Source: Calliopum simillimum
Lineage: Eukaryota; Arthropoda; Insecta; Diptera; Lauxaniidae
Length of the DNA: 64,000 nt
Direction: 5' to 3'
NCBI GenBank assembly: GCA_951812925.1
Contig: OX638372.1
Coordinates: 69,085,407-69,149,406, forward strand
Made by a program: the position numbers and the translations under genes. Below are positions 12,036-23,199 of this stretch, piece after piece. Under the pieces are notes generated by a model. That model did not search any database. It was not told where the DNA came from and saw only the letters and a program-made list of their open reading frames with translations. Position 1 is the first letter of the stretch. Each line of letters opens with the position of its first letter.

Positions 12036-12551
12036 CTAATGTTAATATTTTGTATAGCCTCCTAGAGCATCAATAACTGCTTTTATTTTTCTGGGCATAC
12101 TTTCTAGAAGAGTTTCACAAATTTCTGGAGCAATAGCATCACAAGCATTTTGAGCCTTAGGCCAAAATTCATTAAGAGTACCAATTTAACCTTCCATCGA
12201 TTTTCTCAATATGCCCTACAAATGATCGATAGGATTGAGGTCTGGGGATTACGAGGGCCTTTTTATTGTTGTAATTCCATTATATCCAAGCCATTTTTGT
12301 GTCCTCTTTGCAGTGTGTTATGGATTATTGTCCTGCTAAAAGACAAAAATCGAAACATTTACTTTCGAATCTTGTAAAATACCAAGCAAATGACTTCGTA
12401 GAATTTCACTGTTAGACTCTGCTGATATTCGACCTTCAATTTTGGTAACTCTACCAACACCTCTAGTGGTCAAACATACCCAAATCATTATTGAGCCTCC
12501 TTTAAATCCAAACTTTGTTGACTCAAAGGGTGTGCAAAAGTTAAAAGCCAT
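12036..12551 (-). pseudogene. Tc1-like transposase C-terminal relic, left arm
   Basis: The minus-strand frame from 12551 contains GGSIMIWVCLTTRGVGRVTK, equivalent to the Tc1 GGGSIMVWGC block, and continues to a stop at 12336 just before the expected catalytic aspartate (QQDN-like remnant AGQ/DNNP). Downstream, shifted and stop-interrupted frames keep the PQSNPIEHLWG-like region. It matches the plus-strand relic in the other arm, including shared stops, so both arms descend from one already mutated copy. Confidence 0.75.
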
Positions 12552-12589
12552 TGAGGCACAGAAAGTTGCGTTGGGAGCTTGTCAAATGT

Positions 12590-13192
12590 TACAAAGAGCG
12601 CTTACGATTGGGAGAAGGTTATATGGTTAAATAAGACCAAAATAAACCACTAAGGATCGGAAATCAGTGAGTGGGCTTGGAGGAGTAAGGGTTCGAGACT
12701 TCAGCCATACTGCGTTAAGCCCACAATTCAGTTTGGAGAAGGCTCAATAATGGTGTCGGTATGTATGACCACTAGAGGTGTTGGTAGAGTTACCAAAATT
12801 GAAGGTCGAATATCAGCTGAGTCTAACTGAAATTCTACGAAGTCATTTGCTTGGTATTTTACAAGATTTGAAAGTAAATGTTTCGATTTTTGTCTTTTAG
12901 CAGGACAATAATCCATAACACACTGCAAAGAGGATACAAAAATGACTTGGAGATAATTGAATTACAACAATAAAAAGGCCCTCGTAACCTCCAGACCTCA
13001 ATCCTATCGAGCACTTATGGGGCATATTGAGAAAATCGATGGAAGGTTAAATTGGTCCTTTTAATAAATTTTGGCCTAAGGCTCAAAATACTTCAGATGC
13101 TATTGCTGCAGAAATTTGTGAAACTCTTTTAGATAGTATGCCCAGAAGAAAAAAAGCAGTTATTGATGCACTAGGAGGCTATACAAAATATT
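12590..13192 (+). pseudogene. Tc1-like transposase relic, right arm
   Basis: The plus-strand translation shows a WLNKTKINHxGS stretch (Tc1 WSDExKxxxxGS, first catalytic aspartate replaced), then FGEGSIMVSVCMTTRGVGR. Stop-interrupted remains of the second-aspartate and HLWGxL regions continue to about 13192. It is longer at its 5' side than the left-arm copy. Several stops and frameshifts make it inactive. Confidence 0.7.
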
Positions 13193-13662
13193 AACATTAG
13201 TTTCCGAGGTTCATAATGTGAAGTCACAAAATTGATCACGCTGAGTATTTTTGATTTTGTTTTGTTATTTTTTATTTAAGAAAGAGTTTTCATGGGATTT
13301 GTCCCCTGTCTATTTTCCTTTACTTAATGCAGTTTTACCAAAATAAAGACACATTAAAAATACAAGCCCATTTCAGACTTTTTATTGGTTGTTTGCATTC
13401 ATAGCTAAAGCGTGATCAATTTCGTGAGTTACTGTACTTATTAGAACAAATTTTATATTCCAAAGAAAAACCACTAATTTTGAAAATAATTTTTGTGCGC
13501 AAATTCGATCACTGTGTCACTTGTATGCCACTAGCAGCGAAACTAAAAGCCATTCGTCAATACAACTTTCATTATAGCTCAACCACGAGTTCAAAAGAAA
13601 TCAATTTCAAAAATTTTAAAAGAAATGGCCTACTATGAAAGCGCAGATGAAGAAAATGCAAT

Positions 13663-13690
13663 GACCGTGTGTAGACGGTTATTCACGTTA
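13663..13690 (+). repeat. piggyBac subterminal hairpin motif, outer copy
   Basis: GACCGT-6 nt-ACGGTT followed by ATTCACGTTA, diverged from the other two copies. It lies just inside the TTAA-flanked right terminus. Confidence 0.6.
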
Positions 13691-13699
13691 GAGGGTTAA

Positions 13700-14228
13700 G
13701 CTTACCGCAGCCTTACTTCAAAAGACACATTATTTTTACTTACATTTACCAACTCGTTAGACCGCTACACCATCGCCCGATACGATGAAGAGGTGATCAA
13801 TTTGTATACTAAGCAAATGTTGGCCAAACAAAATTTTGCCATTCGAATGATTCCTACAGCCTAACATGGAATCATTGTCTAATCAGTTTCAATTCAATTA
13901 AACAAAATTTAATTAATAAGACAAAGGAAGATAAAAAAGTGAAATAAAACAATAATGCGATTCCTGAAAACGTGTAAAAGCCTCGAAAACCTCGTAAGCT
14001 CGTTAAACTGTCAAATTTCGTATTGATTTTGACAACTTTTACGAGTTTTCGAGATTTTCGAGGCTTTTACACGTTTTCGGAAATCCTCTCAATGCTGAAT
14101 AAAAAATATTTTAATAAAAAAAAAATTAAGCAAAAAAAGTATAGTAAAGTACTTCGAACCTATGTTATTCTTACTAAAAAAGAGAAAGAAAAATAATAAA
14201 GTGAAATAAAAGAATGTTGGATATAAAA
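13700..14228. repeat. AT-rich interval with a 128-bp fold-back repeat
   Basis: 13959-13998 and 14040-14086 are inverted copies sharing GAAAACGTGTAAAAGCCTCG, with a loop of about 40 bp. The rest of the interval has no recognisable feature. No target duplication was identified. Confidence 0.6.
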
Positions 14229-16695
14229 TCTATACTAATATTATAAATGCGAAAGTAACTCTGTTTGTTTGTTACCTTTTCACGCCTAAACTGGCTAACC
14301 AATTTCGATGAAATTTGGTATGGAGATAATAAGAGACCCTAGGATGGACATAGGATAGTTTCTAACTCTAAAATGTTCCTTAAAAGGGCTGAAGTTTGTA
14401 TGGCAAATCAATAATTTCTCGAATACGTATATTCTCAATTCACATAGATGGCGCAGATTTTGATGTTTACATTTTGAAAAATAAATAAAATTTGAAAAAC
14501 AAATTAACAAAAACTTATGTGTGTTTCTGTTTTAACAACAGGGCAAGCTGCGCTAAAGCATCTTTGCATGCAAACAAGCGCATCTTTCGTGCTGAATGCT
14601 CCCTTCCATTTTGTATAGGCATGTCCGCTTTTAATGCGCACCTCAAGTGTATGAACAAAATGCGCTACCCCTTCCTTTCCACCAGAAAAGTGAATAAAAT
14701 TTTAAGATTGTTATAGAAGCAATGGCAAAAGGGCAAGACCATCTAAATGCTGTTAGAGCACGCGACGGAACTCAAAAACAAGGTCAAGCCAAAAAGGTGA
14801 AGTAACTCTTTAAGCAAAATTCCGACACTTCAGTATTCGAGATATTGCTGCAATGGCAGGAACCTCAAAATCTACTATGCAAAGACTAAAAGAGTAAAAT
14901 AAGATGAAGACCTACAGGCGGGCCCGAAAGTTATTTGATGGTTTCCGGACTAAATATGACTGTTACGTAATAGATGATTAAACACAGATTAAGGCAGATT
15001 TCAATCAGCTACCGGGACATAAATTTTATACCTGCACGAAAAACAGGGAGGTACAGAACAAATTTAGAGAAAAGAAATCACAGAATTTCCCAAGTATAGT
15101 AGGTATGGTTTGGCAAGCCATATGCACATGTGGACTGGGAAGCATTTTTTTTTTTTTTTTGTAACACAGGGTATAAAAATTTCGAAAATTGATAGTGACG
15201 TGTGTCTTAAAAAACGTCTTTTGCTATTTTGTCTGCCTATTTTAGTAACCTCTGACTATTCTAAATCCACCATGGAGTGGTACCGAAGCACATTTGTTCA
15301 AAAAAGTTCGAGTCAATTAACTGCCCAGAGCTTTGACTTATGGAGAGTTATCTGACCTTCGAAAAATTATATTGATACCTTCAAGCACTATAGTCCTATT
15401 TCCATTTTTTCAATTTTTGGGGAATTAAAAAAAGAAGATTTCAAACAGTGGTTATTTAGAATTGGTCGTTATTTTAATATAACGATTTAAGTAATAATTT
15501 TGCCTTTAGTATATTAATTTTTAACTTTAAACGTATTTTCCATAGTCTCTTATTAGTTAGAGGTTTGTTTTTTAAAATTGTGCGGACATTTTAAAATTTA
15601 TCTGGTGAAATTTGGGCAAACTTTACAAGTTATGTCCATACCTTTCAATGATCCAAAACTGTTAGAGGTTGGAGAAGTTCCACGCCCACTTTTTTGACAA
15701 TTAAAAAAATTGTATTCAATATTACTCTAAAAAGGGTCTTTCTGATAGCTAGGATTCTTATGTGGTATGTCGTTATGTTCGTTAACTCGAAAATTGGCGT
15801 GACATTACAAAAAAAACTTATATATATGTAAGATATGTTAAAAGAACTAATAAGGTAATTTTTTCTGAAACTTAATAAAGAGTGTTCACTTAAAGTAAGG
15901 TATATCCACCATAAAATTTGGTATAATATCACAAGTGAGTGTGGCACCTCCCATATAAGTAGAACACGTTTAATGTTATATTTAGGGAAACCTTTGAGCT
16001 ATAGTAGTAATAATAAGATATGATGTGGATCAGTAATTAAGAACATTTGGTCAAAACTTGAGGTGAAGAGAGGTATAAAAAATAGCCCAAACGTAGGAAA
16101 AAGTAGAGATAGCACATTTGCGCTTTTCAAAAAATTAAGTATTGGATATACTATTATTTTTAATTCTCGAATATTTTGATGTCTTAGTGGTATTTTGAAG
16201 TCCCACAGTTTTGCATTCGGTAAAGAAGTTGCAAAAAGAGGAGATAGGACTATAGCGCTCTAAGGTATCAATACATACTACAACAAATTAACAGGATTTC
16301 GGACATAAGTGGAGAAAACCGTATGGTACCCTCAACGAAACAACTATACGAATCTTAATCAAGGGTCTTAAGAAAAATTAAAATATTTTATAGGAAATAA
16401 ATATTTGTTAATAGTTTTTGGGTTTGTATTATGTTTATTTTTTAAACTACCCATAAATAAAAAACAAATAAAAAATTTAAAAAAATTCGTTAACGATTTT
16501 TTAATTGATGAAAAACAAAGTGTAAAATAAATGCATCTCATACCTCACATTTCGATGTGTTCGTTTGTGAATATTACCTTTTCACTCAAATTTTTTTAAT
16601 TATTTAAATATTATGAAGATTGATGCAAGTTTGGAGAAAAAATAGGCTATTGGAAGTACAAACACTACGCAGACAACGTCGCGGGTAAATGCTAG
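14229..16695 (+). mobile_element. Helitron-like non-autonomous element
   Basis: It begins TCTATACTAATATTATAAA, a 5' end I recognise from arthropod Helitrons, and ends GTCGCGGGTAAATGCTAG. The base before it is A and the base after is T, matching Helitron insertion between A and T with TC and CTRR termini. The next sequence (GAAAGTAACTCTG, TTCACGCCTAAAC, CCAATTTCGATGAAATTTGG) is a common head of this group. No Rep/helicase coding region is visible. The interior carries a degraded Tc1/mariner-superfamily transposase fragment and unassigned AT-rich DNA. The exact 5' limit depends on recalled consensus. Confidence 0.7.
14750..15355 (+). pseudogene. Tc1/mariner-superfamily transposase relic
   Basis: Plus-strand frames, interrupted by stops and shifts, read DIAAMAGTSKSTMQRLKE (helix-turn-helix), then RARKLFDGFRTKYDCYVIDD and KADFNQLPGHKFYT, then MVWQAICTCGLGS, and finally KSTMEWYRSTFVQKSSSQ. 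The order matches a widespread arthropod transposase group (family blocks YVxDDETYxKADFxQLPG and WPDLASCHYAKxxxEWY). The catalytic WPDLASCH region is deleted or scrambled around 15190-15260. A second relic of the same family is at 54250-54720. It lies inside the Helitron-like element, as either a capture or a nested insertion. Confidence 0.6.
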
Positions 16696-16794
16696 TATTT
16701 TAATAAAAAAAAAAAACAAAGCCAAAAAAAATTATCACCCGGACTGGCTTTTAAATTTCTATCTGGACAAGCGCTTTTAAAGTCGATAAGTCCA

Positions 16795-17799
16795 TCATAA
16801 AAAACAGTCTTCAAAATCGGCTTTTTGCAGTTTTACAATTTCGTCATTAACCGCATTTATTATCTCCTCATTGCTGTTGAAAACTCTTCCTCTCAAATTT
16901 TTATTTTTTATTTTTGGAAACAACCAGAAGTCACAAGGCGCTAGATCTGGAGAATAAGGTACTTGACGAATTTCTTCCATACCTGAAGGCGCAATAAAAT
17001 CGGTCGTTTTTTCAGTACTGTGCGCTGACGCATTATCGTGATGTAGAAAGTGGCGTCGTAGCTCCCTTTTGGCGTTTTCCCAATCAATTTTTGAAAACTT
17101 TTGGTAAGCAGGTTTCAGTATACCACTTAGCAGTAACCGTTTGATCTTTTTCCAAAGAAATAGCAACTACTTTCTCTCTGGAGAAGTAAACTGACATCAT
17201 TTCTTTTGTTGCTGCTTTGCTTTAACAGGTGGCTTTGAACCTTCTGGGCTCCATACCATGGATTGTTGCTTAGTTTCGGGGTCGTACTTGTAAAACCATG
17301 CTTCGTCATCTGTTACAATTTTCTTGAAAGTGTTAGACTCTCCGTTTTTGAATTTTTCAAGAAAATACTTAGCAAAACGCACACGTGCCTCTTTTTGAGC
17401 ATAACTTAAAATTCTAGGAACTCATCGTGCAGATTTCTTCGTGTATCCAAGATCATTTTTTAATATTCGTAGTACAGCGATGGCATTCAAACCCGGTTCC
17501 TCAGCAATAATTTCCTGGGTCAATCTTGGATCTTCGTCAATTTTAGACTTCACCAGCGCTACACTTGCATAATCAGTCGAAGATTTTGGGCGACCTTCTC
17601 GTGGTTCGTCCTCCACTGAAAAATTACCTCTCTGGAATCTTCGGAACCACTTCGAAATAGTCACGAGGGATGCCGCATTAACTTCAAAAGCTATTTGGCT
17701 TTCACTGAATATTTCCACAGGCTTGAGCTTACGTCGAAATCCAAAAAGAATAGCAAGCCGAATCTCTTGCTGCGTGACCACTGGAATATCTGCTGACAT
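16795..17799 (-). pseudogene. mariner transposase pseudogene (DD34D)
   Basis: Minus strand from an ATG at 17799. The N-terminal part (17799-17422) contains the helix-turn-helix region with WFRRFQRGNFSVEDEPREGR. A TGA at the expected WVP motif interrupts it. The frame continues through RFAKYFLEKF and TDDEAWFYKYDPETKQQ (first catalytic Asp region), then frameshifts twice. The last block (17166-16795) has HDNASAHS and YSPDLAPCDFWLFPKIK. There are 34 residues between the second and third catalytic aspartates, the mariner DD34D spacing. Total length is near the usual 345 aa. No clear terminal repeats were found. At least one nonsense mutation and two frameshifts make it inactive. Confidence 0.88.
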
Positions 17800-17899
17800 T
17801 GTTTCACGAATTTTACGTTATCTTCCCTCCATTTTGACCGATCTTTCTGAAAATTGAAATGATATATCGTAAGACTATAACAAATAATACGCAATTTTT

Positions 17900-19220
17900 T
17901 GATTTACAAAAAATTTATAACATGACGCCTGCTAAGCGAACTTTTGTTAGTCCCTCCGTATTTTGTGAGAGTTTTGTTTGTTGACAAAGAAAGCAAAATA
18001 AGATGGACTAAACACATCCTGTTCATGAGTAAGTCCCGCGTCAATGGTAATGAAAAAGCTTCAAAATAAAATCGCCGTCGGAGATGTAAGGTGCATAAGC
18101 ACATAAATTTGGAACGAATAGTGCTTGCCTTACGATCGGGGTATAAAATTTCTTTGCTCTATATGAAGCAAAACACGCCAAGTGTACCAGCTGAAAGTTT
18201 TTTTGTCTCCGATTTCGCTCAAATTTGGCAATATGATAGTTCCGGTATGCAAAAACAATAATCCGGGAGTATTTGGCTCTAGTTACCATTTGTTGTCAAA
18301 ATGCAGGGTGTTGAAGTTGGCGTTCTTAGTCATTTTCATGAATAAGGTGTTTTTTGAAAAATGTATAGCTTACACCAAAGTTTGTAAATTGATACATCTA
18401 AGTAACTGGTTCCATTCATTTTTAAGTGTTCTTGTTATAAAAAAATATTTCTTGGTGAAAAAAATTTTTTTTCACCAAAATATACTTTTGAATTTTTTTC
18501 AAATCCCCTTAACATTTTTTTTAAAAGTACTTTAAATTAAAGCATAATTTATAGACTTTAATATGATGTATGACTCAAGATGGGATTCGGTCACTAGATG
18601 AGAGTTTTTGGCTTTTGAACGCCCGCGGTAAGCAAAACTCTTTGTTTACTCAAGAGGAAGGCATCTTACGAAAAAAGTTTTCTAGGCATAAAATGCTCAG
18701 ATTCGTCAAAAAAAAAAAAAAAAAACGTGTGATATTTTTGGGAATTTTGGAGTGTTAAAAAAAAATTTTTTTTTTCTTTGAATAATTTTTGAAAAATTTT
18801 TAAAAAAAAAAAATTTGTCAAAAAAAAATGTTTAAAAAAATTCCAAAAAAAAAAATCACACGTATTTTACAAACCGATTAGTTTTTGGTCTTCACATTTC
18901 GGATTTGTTCGATAATTTTTTTTAGCTTAAGTGACTAAAATGAGTAAGCACCAGACCTGGTCGAAATTTAGATTCATCCCGAAACCGACTCAAAAGTTAG
19001 AGGGACTCTTAGAAACGATATCTGCATCATTCTTTTTTCATTCTGAGGAAAAACATGTTTTTTGGTCATAACTTTTTTTCATTAGAAAATGGATACCCAA
19101 GAGTGCTTTAGAAATAAAGATTATGATCTTACAAAAATTTTTGCGTTTAAAAATGGTTATTCTTTTTTGGGCTATAGATAATATTTGGTTCCAAAAATCC
19201 ATTTTTTTACGTTTACGTTT
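17900..19220. other. AT-rich interval with homopolymer fold-back
   Basis: At about 18705-18870, AAACGTGTGAT and ATCACACGTATTT face each other around runs of A and T. This forms a low-complexity fold-back related to the one at 57681-57790. No gene is supported; the frame at 18182-18535 has no domain and is mostly AT-driven. Confidence 0.4.
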
Positions 19221-19224
19221 TTCA

Positions 19225-20316
19225 ATAACACGGCCGGGAATTGTCCAAAAAATACGTGTGAATTTTTTGAAACATGAAATTAACCCATTACTACGCGATT
19301 AAATTGTCTTTTTGACCCATTTTCCAAAAACTTGGTTGAAATGGGTTGAAATATTTTTGGAAACCATTCAGTCCCGGGATCCTGGGACCCCGGGATTCGA
19401 GCCTTTTTGCAGTCCCGAAAATCCCGGGATTAGTGCTACCAATCCCGGGATTTGTTTTGTAAGTTTTTTTGTTTTAAATAAAAGAAAAATCGCATTAAGT
19501 AGAGATAAAATGTATTCTCTCTAGATTTGAAACTTCTTGCGAAATTGAGGACAATAGCCATACAGTTAAAGTAAACGCAGCAAAAAACTTGAAAGAAAAA
19601 TTAAATCTAGTTTTGAAAAAATTTGTTTTCTAGAAAGTCTTATAATTTATCCGACGTTCAATTTCGTTGATGCAGCGTTGAATCTCTTTTTTCATACATT
19701 CATACTAATCTTAAAGTGTCAGCTGTCAAATTATTTTTTTTTTGGTTCATAACACTTCACTGCACGAATGGCGCTAAGTTCAAATCTTGCGTGAACTATG
19801 GGACACCTTTATATCTCTGGAACAAGAAATTATAGAGACATGTCGATTATACCAATTGAAGCCACTTGACACGTGATTTGGTGGTAGCTAGTTAATGTAA
19901 AACATTTAGGTTTTAGGGTGGCCCAAAAAAACTTTATTTTCATGTTCAGGAGCTCAAAATTATATAACCTGTGAATTTTCATCACGAATTTCGAAAAATT
20001 AGGTGTCCGCTTCGAATGGGTTAATATACATTTTTTTTCAGTGTATTTTTTTTTTTTCAAAAGCTCACATCTTTCTGCACTAACCCTGAAAATTTCATTA
20101 AGATCGGATCAAAATCCGAGGAGCTATGAATTTTCAAACATGTGAGTATCTAAAAGTTGGATCGGACTTCATATGACCGCCATCTTTGATTCTTTCGGAA
20201 CTTCGAAAAATCATTTTACCACAGTTATACGTATGTTAAATACTAACTTTTCGCCAATTTTCATAAAAATCGGAGATGTCAACCCAAATCTTAATCGATT
20301 ACGCAAAGATTGACCC
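19225..20316 (+). repeat. Dispersed repeat, inverted copies at 57.7-59.1 kb
   Basis: 20071-20316 is present in inverse orientation at 58465-58697 (shared blocks CATCTCCGATTTTTAT, AATCGATTAAGATTTGGG, and TTTGAAAATTC). 19306-19345 (GACCCATTTTCCAAAAACTTGG) is present inverted at about 59025-59070. 19242-19262 (GAATTGTCCAAAAAATACG) recurs at 57682. The whole probably represents one old repeat family. Its internal CCCGGGATCCTGGGACCCCG patch (19375-19450) is a small GC-rich repeat of CCCGGGAT. Confidence 0.65.
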
Positions 20317-20339
20317 ATATGCATTTTAAAATTTAATGA

Positions 20340-21940
20340 TGCACCCGAGCTTCTCATTTTCAAAACAAGATGTCTCCAGTTCTACTTACCAGATCAAGTT
20401 GATTTTTTCAGTGTTTTATTTCATGTTGGCTAAGCTTTTAGTCTATTTAAAAAAAAAAAAATATTGTTGATTTATGTATAAAATTTGCAAACGTTATTTA
20501 ATCGCAAAAAACATCATCATAGCGAAAATGAGAGTTACGTGTGCATCATTAAATTTTAAAATGCATATATTTTTTGTAGAACTAATCATATTTGAAAAAA
20601 ATCCTGATACCACAGAATCTGGGACATTAGGTCAGCCAAACCAATGGAGACTGCGCTTAATGAAAATTTCTAGTAGGAGGCTATCGAAAAACAAAGAAAA
20701 AAAAAAGAAGAAAAACTGTTGATTTTTAAATTTCTTTTTATGTTACTTCAGCAATGACCCTCGTATTCTTAATATGTTTACATTTAGCAAATGGACACGT
20801 GACAAAATTCTGAACATTGGGAATAAATTAAAATGTTTTCTTCTTTTGGGTTTAAAACCTTATTTCTTCATACCTTCGAGACGCAAATCGTTTATTTCTT
20901 AAAATTAATTTCTAAAAGGTCAAAGGGCATCCTCAAACATGTCAAACATAGAACCACTGAGTGGATGGTCACAACAGAACTTTATTAACACCTTGTTTTC
21001 CAATTAACTACCCAGGATATCAATTATTTTTTATGGGCAGAAGACATAGAAAAACTAGTTGCAAACATGTTAGACAAGTCTCACCATTATGTTTATACAA
21101 TAAATCCTCAGCACTTGGATTATGAATTTTTTGAGTTTTTTTTCATGCGAATGCATCGAATTGGGGTAGGAAATAATTTGTTGATTCTCGCTTCTGGTCA
21201 GCGAGTGGTCAACGAAATTGATTTATGTACTGGAAGAAATTGTTAAGGAGGGTTAATAACAAACAAAAAAGGCTGAATTAAAGTAAATTCATACAGTTTT
21301 TCCCCTGCTGATTTGCGGGCATTATTGGTACATAATTACTTAATGGTTTTGTTCTAATGAACTTGGAAATAATTTCAAAAAAATTTCCGCATATTTCATT
21401 ATTATTAATAATTGTAAGTTAGAATCAGTTTACATTAAGTATTCGTACCACTGACTCTTATAGATAGTTTCCAAAATTGTACCCAAAAAAAAAACGTCCA
21501 TTAAGTTAGCAGAGCGAAAATGGCAGAGCTGAAAAAGAGATGCCATAATTAGAGGCTAATTAAAGGCTAATTTAGTGCCCTAACGCCAAATTTTAGGCTT
21601 TTCAATTAAAAAAACAAAAAGTTAGCCCTGCTAGCTTAAACTTAGCAGCTGATATCAGCGAACTTTACAACGCACTATTTTTTTTTTTTTTGACAAAAAA
21701 GTGTACACAAAAATTATTCACTACAAGGACACATTTTCTTTAAAAACTAAACGCGAAATCAAAGGTTATACATTCATCTATTTGAAAAGATGCCCGATTT
21801 TTCCAGCATCTGATCCACAAAATAGTGACACGGGTCGAAATCTCTTGAATTTTGAAAAAATCGATTTTTCTGTTTAAAAATGTTAGTCACATTAAGCGCA
21901 GGAGTGATATATGAATAAATTTATGTGCATTCAATCAAAT
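20340..21940. other. AT-rich interval, nothing assigned
   Basis: A plus-strand frame of about 85 codons around 21000-21240 is open for a short distance (LWAEDIEKLVANMLDKSHH, then INPQHLDYEFFEFFFMR) but matches nothing I know. It may be a transposon fragment. The remainder holds A/T runs and short repeats. Confidence 0.35.
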
Positions 21941-21949
21941 CAATTAAGA

Positions 21950-22502
21950 TGAAATTAACTCAAAGTGCAAATGGGCGGTGCCACGCCCAAAAAACAAATT
22001 CGTCATATTCGTCATACCTTCGAAACTACTAGACGCAGACAGATAAGATTCGGTATGTTTGTAACGCACAGAGAGAAATAATATCCAATGAAAAAGTGGG
22101 CGGTGCCACGCCCTACAAATATAAAACATATCATATCTCCGAAACTATTTGAACTACAGGGATGAATTTCGGTATATATATGAAGGTTAGTGAGTTAAAT
22201 AACATTTGCTGAAAAATGAACATATCCTAATTAATAGAGTGGCAATCTATAAGAAACAAGTTCATTCATGTAGCTCTGCCTGTGGACGTGGCACCACATA
22301 TTTTTTCAGCAGACATTATTTGTCTTGATGACTTTTGTATATAAACCGAATTTCATCCACATGGGTCAATTAGTTTCGAAGATATGGTGTGTTTTATATT
22401 TTTGGGGCGTGGTACCGCCCACTTTTCTAATATATATTATTTCTCTCTGTGCCTTTAACAAACATTCTAAGTCTTATCAATATGCGTTTAATAGTTTCGG
22501 AA
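21950..22502. repeat. Fold-back repeat with GTGGGCGGTGCCACGCCC motifs
   Basis: Arms of about 230 bp (roughly 22000-22240 and 22265-22502) are inverted copies. They share CACAGAGAGAAATAAT, AGTGGGCGG(T)(G/A)CCACGCCC, ATATAAAACA and CCATATC(T/C)CGAAACTA. The ends abut the next feature at 22503. No coding capacity. Confidence 0.75.
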
Positions 22503-22503
22503 A

Positions 22504-23110
22504 TACAGTATACCCCGCTTAATTGACCCCCTTTTAATTGGTTTCCCCGGTTAATTGATAGGAAGAAACTGGTTTCCAAATTAAAAATAAATGTAAAATA
22601 CCCCTTTTAAAAGATCAAGAATATTAAAAGTAACAAAAATTTTACTGATGGAAAAATCTGAACAGTTCTTAATACAGCTCAATAAAGATTTTAATCCTAC
22701 TCCGAACTAGCTCTGGCAAATGCAAAATCGTTAAGATGTCGTCTTTCGTAAATGGATTGTGCTTATACATATACTTACATTTCCATTATACCTAGTTTTT
22801 CCAAATTTATATGCTCAGCTCTAATTCTACTATACACATAACCGAATTTTGTATTAATTTTCTTTATTTTATTTTAAGGTGAATTGAAGTTCCCTTTCTG
22901 TACCTAGTGCTCTTTCTAATGTACAATATACATACATATTTTTGTATTAGTTACCTATGGAGTTTATTACTTAAAGAAATTCTTAATGCTTTGAACACAT
23001 AAAAAAACCATAAAATTAGAACTAAAATCGCCACATGCTAATTTTTTCTATGCTTAATTGACTCACTCGATTAATTATCCGGGATTCTTTTAATTGATCA
23101 ATCGGATCCC
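22504..23110. mobile_element. Possible pogo-like non-autonomous element
   Basis: Starts TA|CAGTATACCCCGCTTAATTG, similar in layout to Drosophila pogo ends (CAGTATAATTCGC...). It carries repeated TTAATTG(A) motifs separated by C/G-rich spacers at 22518-22560, with another cluster at 23053-23102. No transposase is present. The second cluster is not a clean inverted copy of the first, so the right boundary and the superfamily are tentative. Confidence 0.35.
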
Positions 23111-23199
23111 GACTTTAGCATCGGCTGATATCAGTGACCTTAACAGCGGTTGATATCAACGACCTCAGGCAACTAAAATTTGCGACCTCACTCTCCAGA

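Larger units (their letters stand above)
11802..13434. mobile_element. Palindromic pair of Tc1-like half-elements
   Basis: Outer ends begin CAGTGACTCACGAAATTG and, on the other strand, CAGTAACTCACGAAATTG. They are flanked by TA at 11800-11801 and 13435-13436, the Tc1/mariner target duplication. The two arms (about 11802-12510 and 12725-13434) are inverted copies of the 3' half of one Tc1-like element, including the C-terminal transposase coding region, so the element is head-to-head. The centre (about 12550-12720) has extra upstream coding sequence belonging to the plus-strand copy. The 5' terminus of the parent element is missing. It is inserted in the piggyBac relic. Confidence 0.85.
10262..13699 (-). 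mobile_element. Decayed piggyBac-like element, interrupted by Tc1
   Basis: The right end reads CCCTCTAACG inward from a TTAA at 13696-13699. The left end has CCTCTAACGGG inward from 10267, next to TTGA (10262-10265), a one-base decay of TTAA. Subterminal hairpin motifs (GACCGT-6 nt-ACGGTC, then ATTCCCGTTAA) occur at 10411-10440 and, inverted, at 11659-11687; a third, diverged copy is at 13663-13690. A minus-strand transposase relic lies between them. TTAA targets and CCC-starting ends are typical of piggyBac. A Tc1-derived insert occupies 11802-13434, splitting the 5' non-coding region of the piggyBac element from its terminus. The outer boundaries are less certain than the internal motif pair. 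Confidence 0.65.
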
